A DNA stretch of 64,000 nt, from the NCBI RefSeq assembly GCF_030811455.1, contig NZ_JAUSQU010000001.1, positions 8,494,001 to 8,558,000 on the forward strand, given 5' to 3'. Each line of letters starts with the position of its first letter. Position 1 is the stretch's first letter. This document shows, piece after piece, positions 43,176-52,471 of this stretch. This stretch comes from Streptosporangium lutulentum (GTDB lineage Bacteria; Actinomycetota; Actinomycetes; Streptosporangiales; Streptosporangiaceae). A program made the position numbers and the translations under genes. The notes under the pieces were generated by a model that saw only the letters and a program-made list of their open reading frames with translations, was not told the origin of the DNA and did not search any database.

Positions 43176-44042
43176 TCAGCCGCTCGGGCAGCCGTACTTC
43201 CCGTTCAGCGTCCGCACCGTCTCGGCGGGCATCTCCACGTCGCTGACCAGGAGCGTCGCCTTGCCGGCCATCGTCAGGTAGCCATCCACGACGTGCATCG
43301 AGTCGGGCACCGAAGCCTTGGTCTCCACCTCCTCGTCCCGTGCCGTGCCCTCCCACCGGGTGGGACCGGTGATCGTGAACTCCTGGATGTCCAGGCCGCG
43401 ATCCTTCAGCAAGGCGCGCACCTCGCCGACGGGCTTGTTGCGGAACGGCACGCAGTGCATGGGTGCGCCTGGCACGTCGAAGCCGGTGATCGCCTGGTAC
43501 TTCTCGCCGGGACGGGCCTCACGGCCGAGGAAGATCTCGGCCGAGCCGGTGAAGTCCTTGCGGACCTTTATGCCGATGGAGCAGCGGAACGGTTCGCAGT
43601 CTCCGGACCGGTCGATGACCTCGATCCCGTCCGGCTTGGCCGGATTCTCAGCTCTGGTGGCCGAGGAGAGCGAACCGACCAGGCCCGGTGAGGCGGGCAG
43701 GAGTCGCAGCTTGACGTCGAGACCGGCATCGCGCAGCTGCTTGTCGTACACCTCCGGCGTGGCCAGCAGGTCCTTGACCTCGATGAGGTAGTAGCCGTCT
43801 TCCTCCTTGATGTCGAGCGCCGAGGCGGAGGCGGGGGCGAAGGCGAAGGGGACGGTCGCGGCGGCCGCGAGGGCTCCCACGGCGATCGGCAGCGCGAGCA
43901 GCGGGCGCCGCCTCCTGCGGAGGGGCTCGGGGCCGGGCTCCTCATCCATGATCTTGTACATCGTCTCCCGCGCGCCGGCGGTCAGACCGGGGCCGGGGCC
44001 GGGGGCGAGGCGCCTGACGACGTCGTCGGCATGCGGGTTCAC
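43176..44042 (-). CDS. Anti-sigma-like membrane protein (CU044-type)
   Basis: 288 residues. A cytoplasmic head (ADDVVRRLAPG, GARETMYKIMDEEP) is followed by a membrane helix at about residues 47-74 (PLLALPIAVGALAAAATVPF) and an extracellular part with cysteines (DRSGDCEPFRCSIGI, HCVPF) ending in YGCPSG. It overlaps the ECF sigma gene by GTGA and probably holds that sigma factor at the membrane. Partner assignment is inferred from the overlap. Confidence 0.8.
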   Translation of the reverse strand: MNPHADDVVRRLAPGPGPGLTAGARETMYKIMDEEPGPEPLRRRRRPLLALPIAVGALAAAATVPFAFAPASASALDIKEEDGYYLIEVKDLLATPEVYDKQLRDAGLDVKLRLLPASPGLVGSLSSATRAENPAKPDGIEVIDRSGDCEPFRCSIGIKVRKDFTGSAEIFLGREARPGEKYQAITGFDVPGAPMHCVPFRNKPVGEVRALLKDRGLDIQEFTITGPTRWEGTARDEEVETKASVPDSMHVVDGYLTMAGKATLLVSDVEMPAETVRTLNGKYGCPSG

Positions 44043-44590
44043 AAGGACTCCTTGGCGAGACTGACGGCGCGGGCGCCGTACCGGTTGAGATCACCGTCGT
44101 CGGCGGCCAGTTCGGTGGACAGGCGCTTGCGGGCGCGGTGGAGGCGCTGGCGCACGGCGATGCGCGAGCAACCCAGGACCTTCGCTATCTCGGCGTTGCC
44201 GAGGCCCTCCCAGCCGACGAGCGACAGCAGTTCCCTGTCGTCGGCGGACAGCCGCATGAAAGCCGCGCGCGTCGTCTCGGGCACGAGGCTTGTCATCGGG
44301 TCGGTCCAGTCGGTGAGCTCCTCACGAAGGCGTGAGGTCAGGGCCGCCCTGCGGGACTCGCCGCGACGGTGGTTGGCCAGTGTGCGCCTCGCCACGCCGT
44401 ACAGCCAGAGTCTGGCCTGGTCGCCGGAGGGTATGTCGGCGAGCCGCCGCCACGCGGTCGTGAACGTCTCGGCGATGATGTCGGCGGTGTCGTCCGGGTG
44501 GTCGGTGCGCCGCTGGACATAGCTGGAGACGGCCGCGTAGTGCTCGGTATAGAGCTCCTCAAAGCGCGGCCTGGGGTCCGGGGGTCCCAC
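44039..44590 (-). CDS. ECF-type RNA polymerase sigma factor
   Basis: 183 residues. Region 2: YAAVSSYVQRRTDHPDDTAD, IIAETFTTAWRRL and LWLYGVARRTLANHRR; region 4: LSADDRELLSLVGWEGLGNA and LGCSRIAVRQRLHRARKRL. GTG 44590 follows GGAAGGGA. It forms an operon with the membrane protein downstream. Same general class as the sigma gene at 36075-36668. Confidence 0.9.
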   Translation of the reverse strand: MGPPDPRPRFEELYTEHYAAVSSYVQRRTDHPDDTADIIAETFTTAWRRLADIPSGDQARLWLYGVARRTLANHRRGESRRAALTSRLREELTDWTDPMTSLVPETTRAAFMRLSADDRELLSLVGWEGLGNAEIAKVLGCSRIAVRQRLHRARKRLSTELAADDGDLNRYGARAVSLAKESL

Positions 44591-44955
44591 GTGGTCGTCC
44601 CTTCCGTACGAAATGTCACATGAAGGAAGATGTCCGGCCGGTTCCAGGCGTGACAGGTTCGATCAACCGCGGTACGGCACCGTGCCGACGCCCGGCCCCT
44701 GACCGGCGGGCCCGCCGTCTTCGCGGGCGGGGATCGGAACACCGGACGTGGGCCCGGTGGCGACGACGCGGGAAGCAACGGATGCGCAGGTCGGCGGTCA
44801 GTATTCCAGGCCGTGATCCAGGGCGTTCACGGAGGCTCCGGCCCGCGTGCCCGTCGTGGCGGTGCCTGCCTCCCGCCGTCCGTCTCGGAGAAAAATGCAA
44901 TGGAGTTAAGTTTTGAAGTGGACTTGAAGTTTGGATGATGCTTAACTTTCTTGCC
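44591..44955. promoter_or_regulatory. Divergent intergenic region, sigma operon / TetR gene
   Basis: About 365 bases without a gene. Its last 60 bases (44896-44955) are A/T-rich with a TTGAAGT / TTGAAGT direct repeat and a GTTAAG...CTTAAC pair, a likely promoter and self-control site of the TetR gene. Confidence 0.45.
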
Positions 44956-45609
44956 ATGACCGAAGGGCTGCGAGAACGGAAGAAGCGTCAGACGCGGCAA
45001 CGCGTCTCCGAGGTGGCCATCGGCCTGTTCGTGGAGCGAGGCTTCGAGCACGTCACGGTCGCCGAGGTCGCCGAGGCGGCGGAGGTGTCCGTCAACACCC
45101 TCTACAACTACTTCCAGGCGAAGGAAGACCTGGTCCTGCCACCGGACCGGGCGTCTCCGCAGCGGCTCGCCGACATCGTGCGTGACCGCCCGCCCGGCGA
45201 GTCCGCCGCGCGGGCGGTGCTGGCCCATCTGCGCGAGGAGGTGCGCCACCGTGACCCCAAGCTGGGACTGACCGAGGGGTTCGGCCGTGTCTTCGCCATG
45301 ATGCGGGCCGCCCCCACGCTCACGGCCCGGCTCGGAGACCTCGCCCTGCAGATGACCGACGCGCTCACCGCCGTGCTCGCCGAGGAGACCGGGGTCGCGC
45401 CGGACGACCCGCTGCCCCGCGTGGTCGCCTACGAGCTGGGCTGCTTCCACTCGCTGATCTACACCGAGATCGGCAAACGCGTCGAGGCGGGGCAGAGCCC
45501 GGACACGATCGCCGAGGCCGTGCTGGAACTCCTGGACATCATCGAGGACCTGCTCGGCGAACGGGTCCTCACCTATGCCGTACGAGAGGAACCACCATGT
45601 TCAGAGTGA
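44956..45609 (+). CDS. TetR-family regulator
   Basis: About 217 residues. N-terminal helix-turn-helix: RERKKRQTRQRVSEVAIGLF, VAEVAEAAEVSVNTLYNYFQ and AKEDLVLPP. The C-terminal part is a TetR ligand domain with no specific match known to me. ATG 44956 fits typical starts (MTEGLRERKKRQTR); ATG 44935 and 44938 are further in-frame options. The last 13 bases overlap the next gene, so the two are cotranscribed. Confidence 0.87.
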   Translation: MTEGLRERKKRQTRQRVSEVAIGLFVERGFEHVTVAEVAEAAEVSVNTLYNYFQAKEDLVLPPDRASPQRLADIVRDRPPGESAARAVLAHLREEVRHRDPKLGLTEGFGRVFAMMRAAPTLTARLGDLALQMTDALTAVLAEETGVAPDDPLPRVVAYELGCFHSLIYTEIGKRVEAGQSPDTIAEAVLELLDIIEDLLGERVLTYAVREEPPCSE

Positions 45610-45890
45610 CGATCCGGGGCACGTTCGACGGGCTGAGCGACGCCGGTCGCGCCGCCGTACTGGCGGCGGGCGGAGCCGCCTTCACCGAGGCCGGAGCGTT
45701 CACCCACGACGCGACCCTTTCGGCGTTCACCTTCCGCTGCCAGGTGCCCGCCGGTCCGGACGACGACGAGAACGAGGCCACCCGGCGGGCGATCGCGGCG
45801 CTGGACGCGTACGGTCACCCCTACCGGGTTCTGCGCGTCGCGGTGACGGACATGCGCACCATCAAGATCCGCCATAAGGGACGGGTCTGA
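45597..45890 (+). CDS. DUF6204-type small protein
   Basis: 97 residues with the pattern MFRVTIRGTFDGLSDAGRAA at the start and YRVLRVAVTDMRTIKIRHKG at the end, as in the DUF6204 group of actinobacterial proteins. Function unknown. Its ATG lies inside the end of the tetR gene, which suggests that it is regulated with, or serves with, the TetR protein. Confidence 0.78.
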   Translation: MFRVTIRGTFDGLSDAGRAAVLAAGGAAFTEAGAFTHDATLSAFTFRCQVPAGPDDDENEATRRAIAALDAYGHPYRVLRVAVTDMRTIKIRHKGRV

Positions 45891-45994
45891 TGGCATCGCC
45901 GCAGGTCAGGTGGATGGCACCCGCCTGCGGCAGGTCTACGGCGTTCTGATGCTGGGCAGGTACTCCTTACGGGCCACGGCGAAAGGAGCAGACC

Positions 45995-46255
45995 ATGCCT
46001 GACAACGTCGTACTGAGCATCCGATTTCACCCGATGGGCGGTGAAGACGTCTCCGTGATGAGCGGAGACTTCGCCGGGGAGTCCGAGGCGCTGGAGGCGA
46101 TCGTCCGTGCTCTGGACGAGCACCGCAGCCTGGTGTTGACCCGGGCGAGATACGGCCTTGAGACCGAGGTGACCGGAATCGTCGTCAACCTGGCCAACGT
46201 GGTGTCGGTGCGGGTGTCGAAGCCGGACGGCGTCGAGGCGGGCCAGTACCTGTGA
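45995..46255 (+). CDS. Small hypothetical protein
   Basis: 86 residues, no signal peptide or membrane helix. Sequence such as IRFHPMGGEDVSVMSGDF and VVNLANVVSVRVSKPDG suggests a small alpha/beta fold. AAAGGAG precedes the ATG at 45995, which supports real translation. It lies 25 bases before the flavin-dependent oxidoreductase gene and is probably cotranscribed with it. Confidence 0.65.
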   Translation: MPDNVVLSIRFHPMGGEDVSVMSGDFAGESEALEAIVRALDEHRSLVLTRARYGLETEVTGIVVNLANVVSVRVSKPDGVEAGQYL

Positions 46256-46280
46256 GACCTGTCCTGGAGGGGGCGATCCC

Positions 46281-47132
46281 ATGAAAGTAGGTCTCGGCCT
46301 GCCCCCGGGCGACCCCGTGTCCCTGCTCGGCTGGGCCCGGCGCGCCGAGGCCGGTCCCTTCTCGACCCTGGGCCTGCTCGACCGCATCATGTACGGCAAC
46401 CCCGAACCGATGGTCACCCTGGCGGCCATCGCGGGGATCACCTCACGGATCCGCGTCCAGACCGAGGTGCTGATCGCACCCCTGCGCGCGACCGCCCTGC
46501 TCGCCAAACAGGCCGCGACCCTGGACCGGGTCTCAGCCGGCCGCTTCACCCTCGGCGTGGGGGTCGGCGCGCGCGAGGACGACTACCGGGCCGTGGGCGT
46601 CGACGTCCACAGCCGGGGGCGTCGCCTGGACGAGCAGATGGCGGCTCTCCGGCACCTCTGGGAAGGCGGGCCGTACGAGGACATCGGGCCGATCGGCCCC
46701 GCGCCGGTCCGCCGGGGCGGCCCCGAGGTGTTGTTCGGAGGCTTCGTTCCCGCCACCGTCGAGCGCGTCGTCCGCTGGGGCGACGGACTCCTGGGCGCTC
46801 ACCTCCCGCCGGAACGGATGGGCCGGTTCTTCGGAAGCGTCGAGGCGTCGTGGCATGCCGCCGGACGCGCGGGCCGTCCCCGGCTCGTGGCCCAGGCCAA
46901 CGCCGCCCTCGGCCCCGAACCGGTCCTGGACGAGGCGCGGCGTTCCATCGGCGACTATTACGGGTTCCTGGGGGACGGCGCGAGCAAGGTGGCCGAGGAG
47001 ATGCTCACCACCCCGGAGGCGATCCGGCGGGCCGTCGCAGCGTACGGCGACGTCGGCGCCGACGAGGTCATGCTCTACTGCTGGTCACCCGACGTGGACC
47101 AGGTCGACCGCATCGCCGACGCCGTCCCCTGA
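46281..47132 (+). CDS. LLM-class flavin-dependent oxidoreductase
   Basis: 283 residues of the luciferase-like TIM-barrel family, which uses FMN or F420. Characteristic pieces: MVTLAAIAGITSRIRVQTEV, LLAKQAATLDRVSAGRFTLG and VGVGAREDDYRAVG. Substrate unknown. TGGAGGGGG lies before ATG 46281. Confidence 0.87.
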   Translation: MKVGLGLPPGDPVSLLGWARRAEAGPFSTLGLLDRIMYGNPEPMVTLAAIAGITSRIRVQTEVLIAPLRATALLAKQAATLDRVSAGRFTLGVGVGAREDDYRAVGVDVHSRGRRLDEQMAALRHLWEGGPYEDIGPIGPAPVRRGGPEVLFGGFVPATVERVVRWGDGLLGAHLPPERMGRFFGSVEASWHAAGRAGRPRLVAQANAALGPEPVLDEARRSIGDYYGFLGDGASKVAEEMLTTPEAIRRAVAAYGDVGADEVMLYCWSPDVDQVDRIADAVP

Positions 47133-47152
47133 TCTTCAGACCCCTGCCCCCG

Positions 47153-48049
47153 TCACCAGGCGCGCGTGCGACCGACCCACACGTTGCGGGCGCGGAAATA
47201 GGTGTCGGCGGCAGGACCCGGCTGCTCGTCCCAGCCGGGATCGCCGGGTTCGATTCCGGAGGCCCAGGAGCCCATCTGCAAATTGATGATGAGCGACTGC
47301 GGGATACCGGCCCAGCCGACTCCCCGGTGGGTCGCCTTCCAGACCCCGTCGAAGTAGTAGTCGACCAGGACGTCGTCGCCCTCTTTGGTCATCCAGACGC
47401 GGTACTTGTGCCAGGCATCGGGGTCGTGGCCGCTGACCGTCTCACGCTCGACGATCTCACCGCCGTTGCCATCCGAGTTCCGGGTGTTGAAAAGGTTGGT
47501 GGAATCACCCACGTACTCCAGGATGTCGCTCTCCGGAGGCCAGGCCGGCCAGACTCCGGTGGTCCAGAAAGCCGGCCAGATGCCCTGCCCGGTATTCGTA
47601 CGGAACTCGCCCTCGATGTCGTACTCGGGGAACTGGTCGTTGATGAGAATCTGCTCCTTGGCGTGGACGGCGCCCGAGCGATACCACAGCGGAGCATACG
47701 GACTGTGCGTGCTGTTCCCGTCCGGCGCGGCCAGCCGGGTCGCCGTCAGGGTCAGCACGCCCTGAGCCAGGGAAACCTGGCCGGCGTGCATCCTGGCGGC
47801 GCCATTGTGCATGTCGGCGCCGCCGTCCCAGGGATAGAGATGGTTCCACTCCTTGTTGAAGGCCGTGGAACTGCTGAAGGAGGACTTCTCGATGATGTTC
47901 TCCCACGTGGCTTCGGCACGGCGGCCACGGTTGGCGGCCGAAGACGCGGCGCTCGCCCCGGTGGGAACGAGTGAAAGCCCCATGGACAGACCGCCGACAG
48001 CCGCCGCCGAGGCGAGGAGCTGACGCCGATTCATTCCTTGTTCGGACAT
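47153..48049 (-). CDS. Secreted GH16-family glycoside hydrolase
   Basis: 298 residues with a twin-arginine-like signal (MNRRQLLASAAAVGGLSMG). The body is a GH16 jelly roll; the catalytic signature is PPESDILEYVG (E-x-D-x-x-E), preceded by GIWPAFWTTGVWP. GH16 enzymes cut beta-1,3(4)-glucans, agar, carrageenan or related polymers; the exact substrate cannot be told, though a beta-glucan would pair well with the GH128-type enzymes at the start of the window. ATG 48049 follows GGGAAG. Confidence 0.87.
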   Translation of the reverse strand: MSEQGMNRRQLLASAAAVGGLSMGLSLVPTGASAASSAANRGRRAEATWENIIEKSSFSSSTAFNKEWNHLYPWDGGADMHNGAARMHAGQVSLAQGVLTLTATRLAAPDGNSTHSPYAPLWYRSGAVHAKEQILINDQFPEYDIEGEFRTNTGQGIWPAFWTTGVWPAWPPESDILEYVGDSTNLFNTRNSDGNGGEIVERETVSGHDPDAWHKYRVWMTKEGDDVLVDYYFDGVWKATHRGVGWAGIPQSLIINLQMGSWASGIEPGDPGWDEQPGPAADTYFRARNVWVGRTRAW

Positions 48050-48786
48050 GTCTTCCCTTTCTTCAATCCTTGAAATCGGTCGGTTGCCGGCGTGCGACAT
48101 GAGGCCGGTCGGCTGATCGCAGGAAAGGGCAGGGCGCTGTGGACCGTGTACGGCCCGCCGTACACCTGGGTGCCGGCCTTCTTGAGCACGTGGGGCACCT
48201 TGTCGCGGGTCCGCACGGGGAGTGCCGGGTACGGCGGTGGCACCGGGTGGACCGCCCGCCGTCAGAGCTTCGGCGGCCGGCGACTCGGCAGGGATGCGGC
48301 CGACGCCACGCGATGCCGCCTCTTCCAGCGCGCCGGCGTCCGCCGGTTTCACCACAGGTGGTCCTCATTCGAGATGATGATCATGGTGAGGCGAGAACAG
48401 TATGCCGACGGAACCGAGAGATCCGCAACCAGTTGGTGCATGCCAGGAACTTTTTCCTGTTGTGTCCTTTCGGGTGTTGTGGGAATGTTGGTCGCGTTTC
48501 GCAGCACGCATACACACGGCAAGGGAATGAAGTCCATGGTCTCGGCGTCCCTCAGCGGCCGCCGTCGGCACTGACCGGTCTGCTCTTCTCGCAGCACCGG
48601 CACCCATCAGTGCCACGCCCGTCTCACGGCGGCCCCACGCGCGGTGCCTGACGCACCGCTCCCATCCCCGTTCGCAGGGATGGCCCCGGCTCGACGCCGG
48701 GTCTGACAAGCCTGCGCGGCTCACCGATCCGCCCCGTGCGGCGGGAACGCGCTCCACCGTGTCATCTACGTGAGGTCACCATCACC
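48050..48786. other. Long intergenic stretch without a convincing gene
   Basis: Over 730 bases. Frames on both strands are open for 80-170 codons but show no conserved motif, no ribosome site and shadow-like composition. The stretch 48360-48540 is A/T-richer and may hold the promoter of the GH16 gene or an unrecognised regulatory RNA. Confidence 0.4.
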
Positions 48787-49536
48787 GTGGGCATCAACGT
48801 CCAGAGCTTCGCCGTCGCCAACCTCCGTCGCCGTCCCGTGGTCGTCCAGACCGGCGGCTTCGTCGCGGGGTTCGACCCCGGCACCACCAGCCCGTACATC
48901 AACTACGCGACTCCCATGCCCGGCACTCGGCCGACCGGCCGGGACGTCGCGGCGCTGATCGAGGCGTTCCGAGAGCGCGGTCTCAAGCCCCGGCTCGAAT
49001 TCGCGCCGGATGCCGCGCCCGCCGTGGAGCCCGCACTGCGCGAGGTGGGATTCACCGTGGAGGAGGTCCACGAGTATCTGGTCTGCACCCCGGCCACGCT
49101 GACGACGCCGCCGGTCACCGGTTCTGTGGAGACCCCGTCCACGGACGAAGACTACGCGTCGATCGACGCCGCCCTGTCCGAGGCGTTCGCCGGAGTGTTC
49201 ACCTCCTCTCCCGAAGGCGCGGCCCGGCTGCGCCGTACCCAGGAGAACGGCGGGGCGGTCCGGTTCGTCCGGGCCCCCGACGGCGGCTGCGCCGGTGGGG
49301 CCTCCTGCTCGGCACCGGCCGTGGGCACCGCGGAGCTGGCAGGCGTGGGCACCCGCCCCGCCTTCCGCGGCCGTGGCATCGCCGGCGCGGTCACCGCCGC
49401 ACTGACCGAGACCATGTTCGCCCAGGGAGCACAGTCGGTGTGGCTGGAGTACTCGGGTGAGGGCTCGCGCCGCGTCTACGAACGCGTCGGCTACGAGCCC
49501 CAGGGAACCCGCCTGTACATGGCGCTCGAAGGATGA
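48787..49536 (+). CDS. GNAT-family N-acetyltransferase
   Basis: About 249 residues. The C-terminal half is a GNAT domain: the acetyl-CoA-binding motif is VGTRPAFRGRGIAGAVTAAL, followed by the late YERVGYEPQGTRLYMAL. The N-terminal half (RPVVVQTGGFVAGFDPGTTS) is less conserved. Substrate unknown. The start is uncertain; GTG 48787 is preferred, and an open frame continues upstream to 48736. Confidence 0.8.
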   Translation: MGINVQSFAVANLRRRPVVVQTGGFVAGFDPGTTSPYINYATPMPGTRPTGRDVAALIEAFRERGLKPRLEFAPDAAPAVEPALREVGFTVEEVHEYLVCTPATLTTPPVTGSVETPSTDEDYASIDAALSEAFAGVFTSSPEGAARLRRTQENGGAVRFVRAPDGGCAGGASCSAPAVGTAELAGVGTRPAFRGRGIAGAVTAALTETMFAQGAQSVWLEYSGEGSRRVYERVGYEPQGTRLYMALEG

Positions 49537-49556
49537 CCTCCAGGGTGTCCCCGTCC

Positions 49557-50069
49557 TCAGCCGTCGGGTGAGGTGAGTTCGAACCAGACGACGGTTCCGA
49601 TGGAGTCTCGGTGGAAGCCCCAGCGGGTGGCGAGGTCGTTGACGAGCGTGAGTCCGCGGCCTCCGGTGGCGTACGGGCCCGTGGTCTTGGGGCAGGGGAT
49701 CTGTGAGGAGCCGGGGTCCTGGACGGTGATGAGTACGCCGTTGAGGACGAAGGTGACCGTGATGAGGAATTCCTGGGGTCTGTCGGCCGGCCCAGTGGGG
49801 TGTTCGATGGCGTTGGTGGCGAGTTCGCTGGTGAGGAGCATGGCGTCGTCGCGGCAGGGGTGGTCGTCACCGAGGAGTTCGGCGACGAAGGTGCGCGCGG
49901 GCCTGACCTGGCTGGGTATGGCGGTGAAGCGCTGGGAGATCATGGGTGTCTGTCCCAGGCGCGGTGGCCACATCCTGTCGGGATGAGCCGGGCCGGTGGT
50001 GTCGGTGGTCATCGGCCGGAATCGATCAGTGAACGCGCCGACGAGCAGGGACAGCAGTCGCGCCGCCAT
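49557..50069 (-). CDS. HATPase_c-type anti-sigma/serine-kinase-like ATP-binding protein
   Basis: 170 residues. GHKL-ATPase boxes: N box ELATNAIEH, G1-like VQDPGSSQ and G2-like GGRGLTLVNDLATRWGF. Small stand-alone proteins of this type (RsbW-like) are common in actinomycetes and phosphorylate or bind anti-anti-sigma factors; partner unknown. ATG 50069 is chosen because GGGGAG lies eight bases upstream; a longer frame to 50141 is possible. Confidence 0.82.
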   Translation of the reverse strand: MAARLLSLLVGAFTDRFRPMTTDTTGPAHPDRMWPPRLGQTPMISQRFTAIPSQVRPARTFVAELLGDDHPCRDDAMLLTSELATNAIEHPTGPADRPQEFLITVTFVLNGVLITVQDPGSSQIPCPKTTGPYATGGRGLTLVNDLATRWGFHRDSIGTVVWFELTSPDG

Positions 50070-50153
50070 TGTTGTCACTCCCCTCAATCGCGATGCTGAG
50101 ACTGCTTGGCCGGGTCGTTGAACTCCCGGCGTCTGCTTCAACGGGTGGCGGGC

Positions 50154-50564
50154 TCATGTGGCCGCTCGCGTTCGGTACGGTTCGCGCCTGCCGAACGGAG
50201 GGTGCCCGCCTGGCGGTGATTCTCGTCCGTACGGCACGGCGGAGGTCATGGCCGGTCGCGAGTGGCGTCCGCGGCTTGGGGGAGAGGCCGCGGGTGGGTG
50301 AAGCCTCGGCGGGCGCGCGGTGACGGTGGCCGGCGTGGTCGCGGGCAGTCGGCCGCACAGGCCGAGGCGGCGGCGGGCCGCCATGCGGGTACGGGTCTGG
50401 GCTGGGGTGGGCTGGTCCCACAGGTGGTCGGGGCGGTGCGGCAGGCTGACGGCGTCGTGGGTATAGGGGGGATGACCGCACCACCGGCAACCCAATGGTG
50501 ATGGCGGTCGCTCGGCATGCCAACGGACCCGAATGATCCTGATGCCGCTACTAGGGTTGGACAC
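50154..50564 (-). CDS. Small Arg-rich protein with CxxC zinc-ribbon-like motif
   Basis: 136 residues. RWHAERPPSPLGCRWCGHPP with nearby histidines (DAVSLPHRPDHLWDQPTPAQ) matches a group of small actinobacterial proteins, often in accessory DNA, whose function is unknown; the rest is Arg/Pro/His-rich and perhaps disordered. GTG 50564 is chosen because GGAGG lies eight bases before it, which also argues that the frame is real. Confidence 0.55.
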   Translation of the reverse strand: MSNPSSGIRIIRVRWHAERPPSPLGCRWCGHPPYTHDAVSLPHRPDHLWDQPTPAQTRTRMAARRRLGLCGRLPATTPATVTARPPRLHPPAASPPSRGRHSRPAMTSAVPYGRESPPGGHPPFGRREPYRTRAAT

Positions 50565-50590
50565 AGGTCGCACCTCCAGAGTGCGGTCGA

Positions 50591-50626
50591 GGCTCTGCCG
50601 GGCGACGCCATTCGCCTGGCAGAGCC
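50591..50626. terminator. Hairpin with T-rich tail
   Basis: GGCTCTGCCGGGCG (50591-50604) pairs with CGCCTGGCAGAGCC (50613-50626) with one wobble; GTTTTCT follows on the plus strand. It separates two minus-strand small genes. Confidence 0.7.
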
Positions 50627-50731
50627 GTTTTCTACGGTGTCAACGGCCACGTTCGTGTCACGGATGGTGGCCGGGTAAGAGGCCACATCTCTCAGGGCGC
50701 ATCAATCGCCACGTGCGGGTTCACACACCCG

Positions 50732-51097
50732 TTAAACGGGGTCACCGCGCGCTCCCGCCATCGGCTCGGACAGCGGATGTGTTTCGCGGAGTTCGGTGTG
50801 CCGGAGCGCGATCCGGCGAGCGGCTCGGTCGGGTTCCGTGGCCGAGTGCCACGCATAGTTGGCACACCTGTGTTCGGGATTCCAGCCGGCTCGCCACCAG
50901 TAATTGCGCCCGTCACACCACACGACAAGTTCGATCCACACGGACAGGAGCGCCACCCCGTCACCGTGGTGCGCGTCCGTCGCGACGCCCAGTGCTCCAA
51001 GCTCCTGCCTGAGCCGTTCGACAGCCGCTTCGGCTGTCGTGGCGACCAGGTGATGGGGGTGTCTCCTGTCGCCTCCGCGTTCATTACTCCTCACGGA
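50732..51097 (-). CDS. Small hypothetical protein divergent from an XRE-type regulator
   Basis: About 121 residues. ERLRQELGALGVATDAHHG, VALLSVWIELVVWCDGRNYW and RRIALRHTELRE form a pattern I associate with small actinobacterial proteins encoded next to XRE-family regulators. Function unknown. The start is uncertain: GTG 51097 and GTG 51115 are both open and neither has a clear ribosome site. Confidence 0.58.
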   Translation of the reverse strand, partial: SVRSNERGGDRRHPHHLVATTAEAAVERLRQELGALGVATDAHHGDGVALLSVWIELVVWCDGRNYWWRAGWNPEHRCANYAWHSATEPDRAARRIALRHTELRETHPLSEPMAGARGDPV

Positions 51098-51174
51098 AAG
51101 TGAAGCTAGGACCACGAAGAGGCAGTGACATCAGTGCCGTTGATACTTTGGCGCAGGTAGGGGCCAAGCGCGTT

Positions 51175-52419
51175 ATGGCGGGTTACTTTGAGTTCATGGC
51201 CTACTCAGACCCGGCGGCGGAGAGTGTGGGAACACGCGTACGGCGTGCTCGTAAGCGTGTGGGCATCACCCAAAGCGAGCTGGCCCGGCGCGTCAGCCGC
51301 GCGCAGTCCTGGGTGTCCGGGATCGAGAACGACAGCATCCCCCTGGACTCCATCGCGCTGATCAACACCCTTGCCCGTGTTTTGCGCGTGCACCCCAACG
51401 AGCTCACCGCTCGCCCTTACCGGGGTGACACCCCTGCCGGGGACCGCGGGCATTCGGCGATCCCCGAGATCCGCCGACACTTGGAGCGCTACGACCTCGA
51501 CCCCGAATGGGTCGGCGAGGTACGGCCGTTGCCCGAACTCCGCGCCGCAACCGAGCACTCGAGCTGGCTACGGAGAGAGGCCCGCTACGCGGAGCTGGCC
51601 GACGGCCTTCCGGCTCTGCTCTCCGAGCTTCAGGCGGCCACCCATCTCTATCCCGAACCTGACCGGAGTACGGCGTTCGGACTGCTCTCGGTCATCTACC
51701 AGACAGCGGACTCGGTGGCCTACAACCTGGGCTACGCCGACCTCTCCTTGATCGCCACCAGCCGGATCCGCTGGGCCGCGGAGCGATCGGGAGACCCCTA
51801 TCACGGAGCTCTGTCTGCTTATCTGCGGATACGGAACCTGTGGTCCAGCACCTCATGGAACGACGCGCTGGCTGTGCTCGACTCGGCGTGCGCGAGCATC
51901 GATGACGAATACATCGCTGGCCAACCGGAGGCACTGGCTGTCTGGGGCGGGCTCCAGTTGCGAGCCGCGATCACTGCAGCTCGCAAGAACGACGCCGATG
52001 AAGCGTGGTCACGCCACCGTCTCGCGAGCGAAGCGGTCACCCGGCTCGGCTCTCGCCAGCGCACCAACTACTACGAGCTGTGCACCAACCAGACCAACAT
52101 CGACATTCATGGCGTCGCCATCGCCGTCGAACTCGGTGACGGACCGCAGGCTGTACACCGAGGACAGGCGGTCCGGCTCCCGAAAGGTCTGCAGGCCAAC
52201 CGCGTCGGATATCACCATCTCGACCAAGCTCGGGGGCTGCTGTGGTGCGGCAAGCGCGAGGCCGCTCTGGCCGAGCTGGAGCACGCGGAGAAAGCTGCTC
52301 CCCTGCTCATCCGTAACCACCCGGTGGCTCAGCAAGCCGTGCGAACACTGCTGGACCTTGAGCGGTACAGCTACCGTGAACGCATCCGCCGCCTTGGCGT
52401 ACGCATGCATATCCTCTGA
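51175..52419 (+). CDS. XRE-family regulator with TPR-like C-terminal domain
   Basis: About 414 residues. The N-terminal helix-turn-helix is GTRVRRARKRVGITQSELAR with RVSRAQSWVSGIE. The remaining 300 residues are helical repeats (AIPEIRRHLERYDLDPEWVG, LAELEHAEKAAPLLIRNHPV) like the large XRE/TPR proteins of actinomycetes, which often pair with a small neighbour. ATG 51175 or ATG 51196 may be the start; the first has AGGTAGGGG twelve bases ahead. Confidence 0.83.
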   Translation: MAGYFEFMAYSDPAAESVGTRVRRARKRVGITQSELARRVSRAQSWVSGIENDSIPLDSIALINTLARVLRVHPNELTARPYRGDTPAGDRGHSAIPEIRRHLERYDLDPEWVGEVRPLPELRAATEHSSWLRREARYAELADGLPALLSELQAATHLYPEPDRSTAFGLLSVIYQTADSVAYNLGYADLSLIATSRIRWAAERSGDPYHGALSAYLRIRNLWSSTSWNDALAVLDSACASIDDEYIAGQPEALAVWGGLQLRAAITAARKNDADEAWSRHRLASEAVTRLGSRQRTNYYELCTNQTNIDIHGVAIAVELGDGPQAVHRGQAVRLPKGLQANRVGYHHLDQARGLLWCGKREAALAELEHAEKAAPLLIRNHPVAQQAVRTLLDLERYSYRERIRRLGVRMHIL

Positions 52420-52471
52420 GGCATCCGATCTCCAGCACTCTATGAATCATGATGACACGACCCTCAAACAG

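Noticed and set aside
48050..48786. Small genes in the long gap after GH16
   Set aside because: Frames of 80-170 codons exist on both strands, but none shows motifs, ribosome sites or a believable composition.
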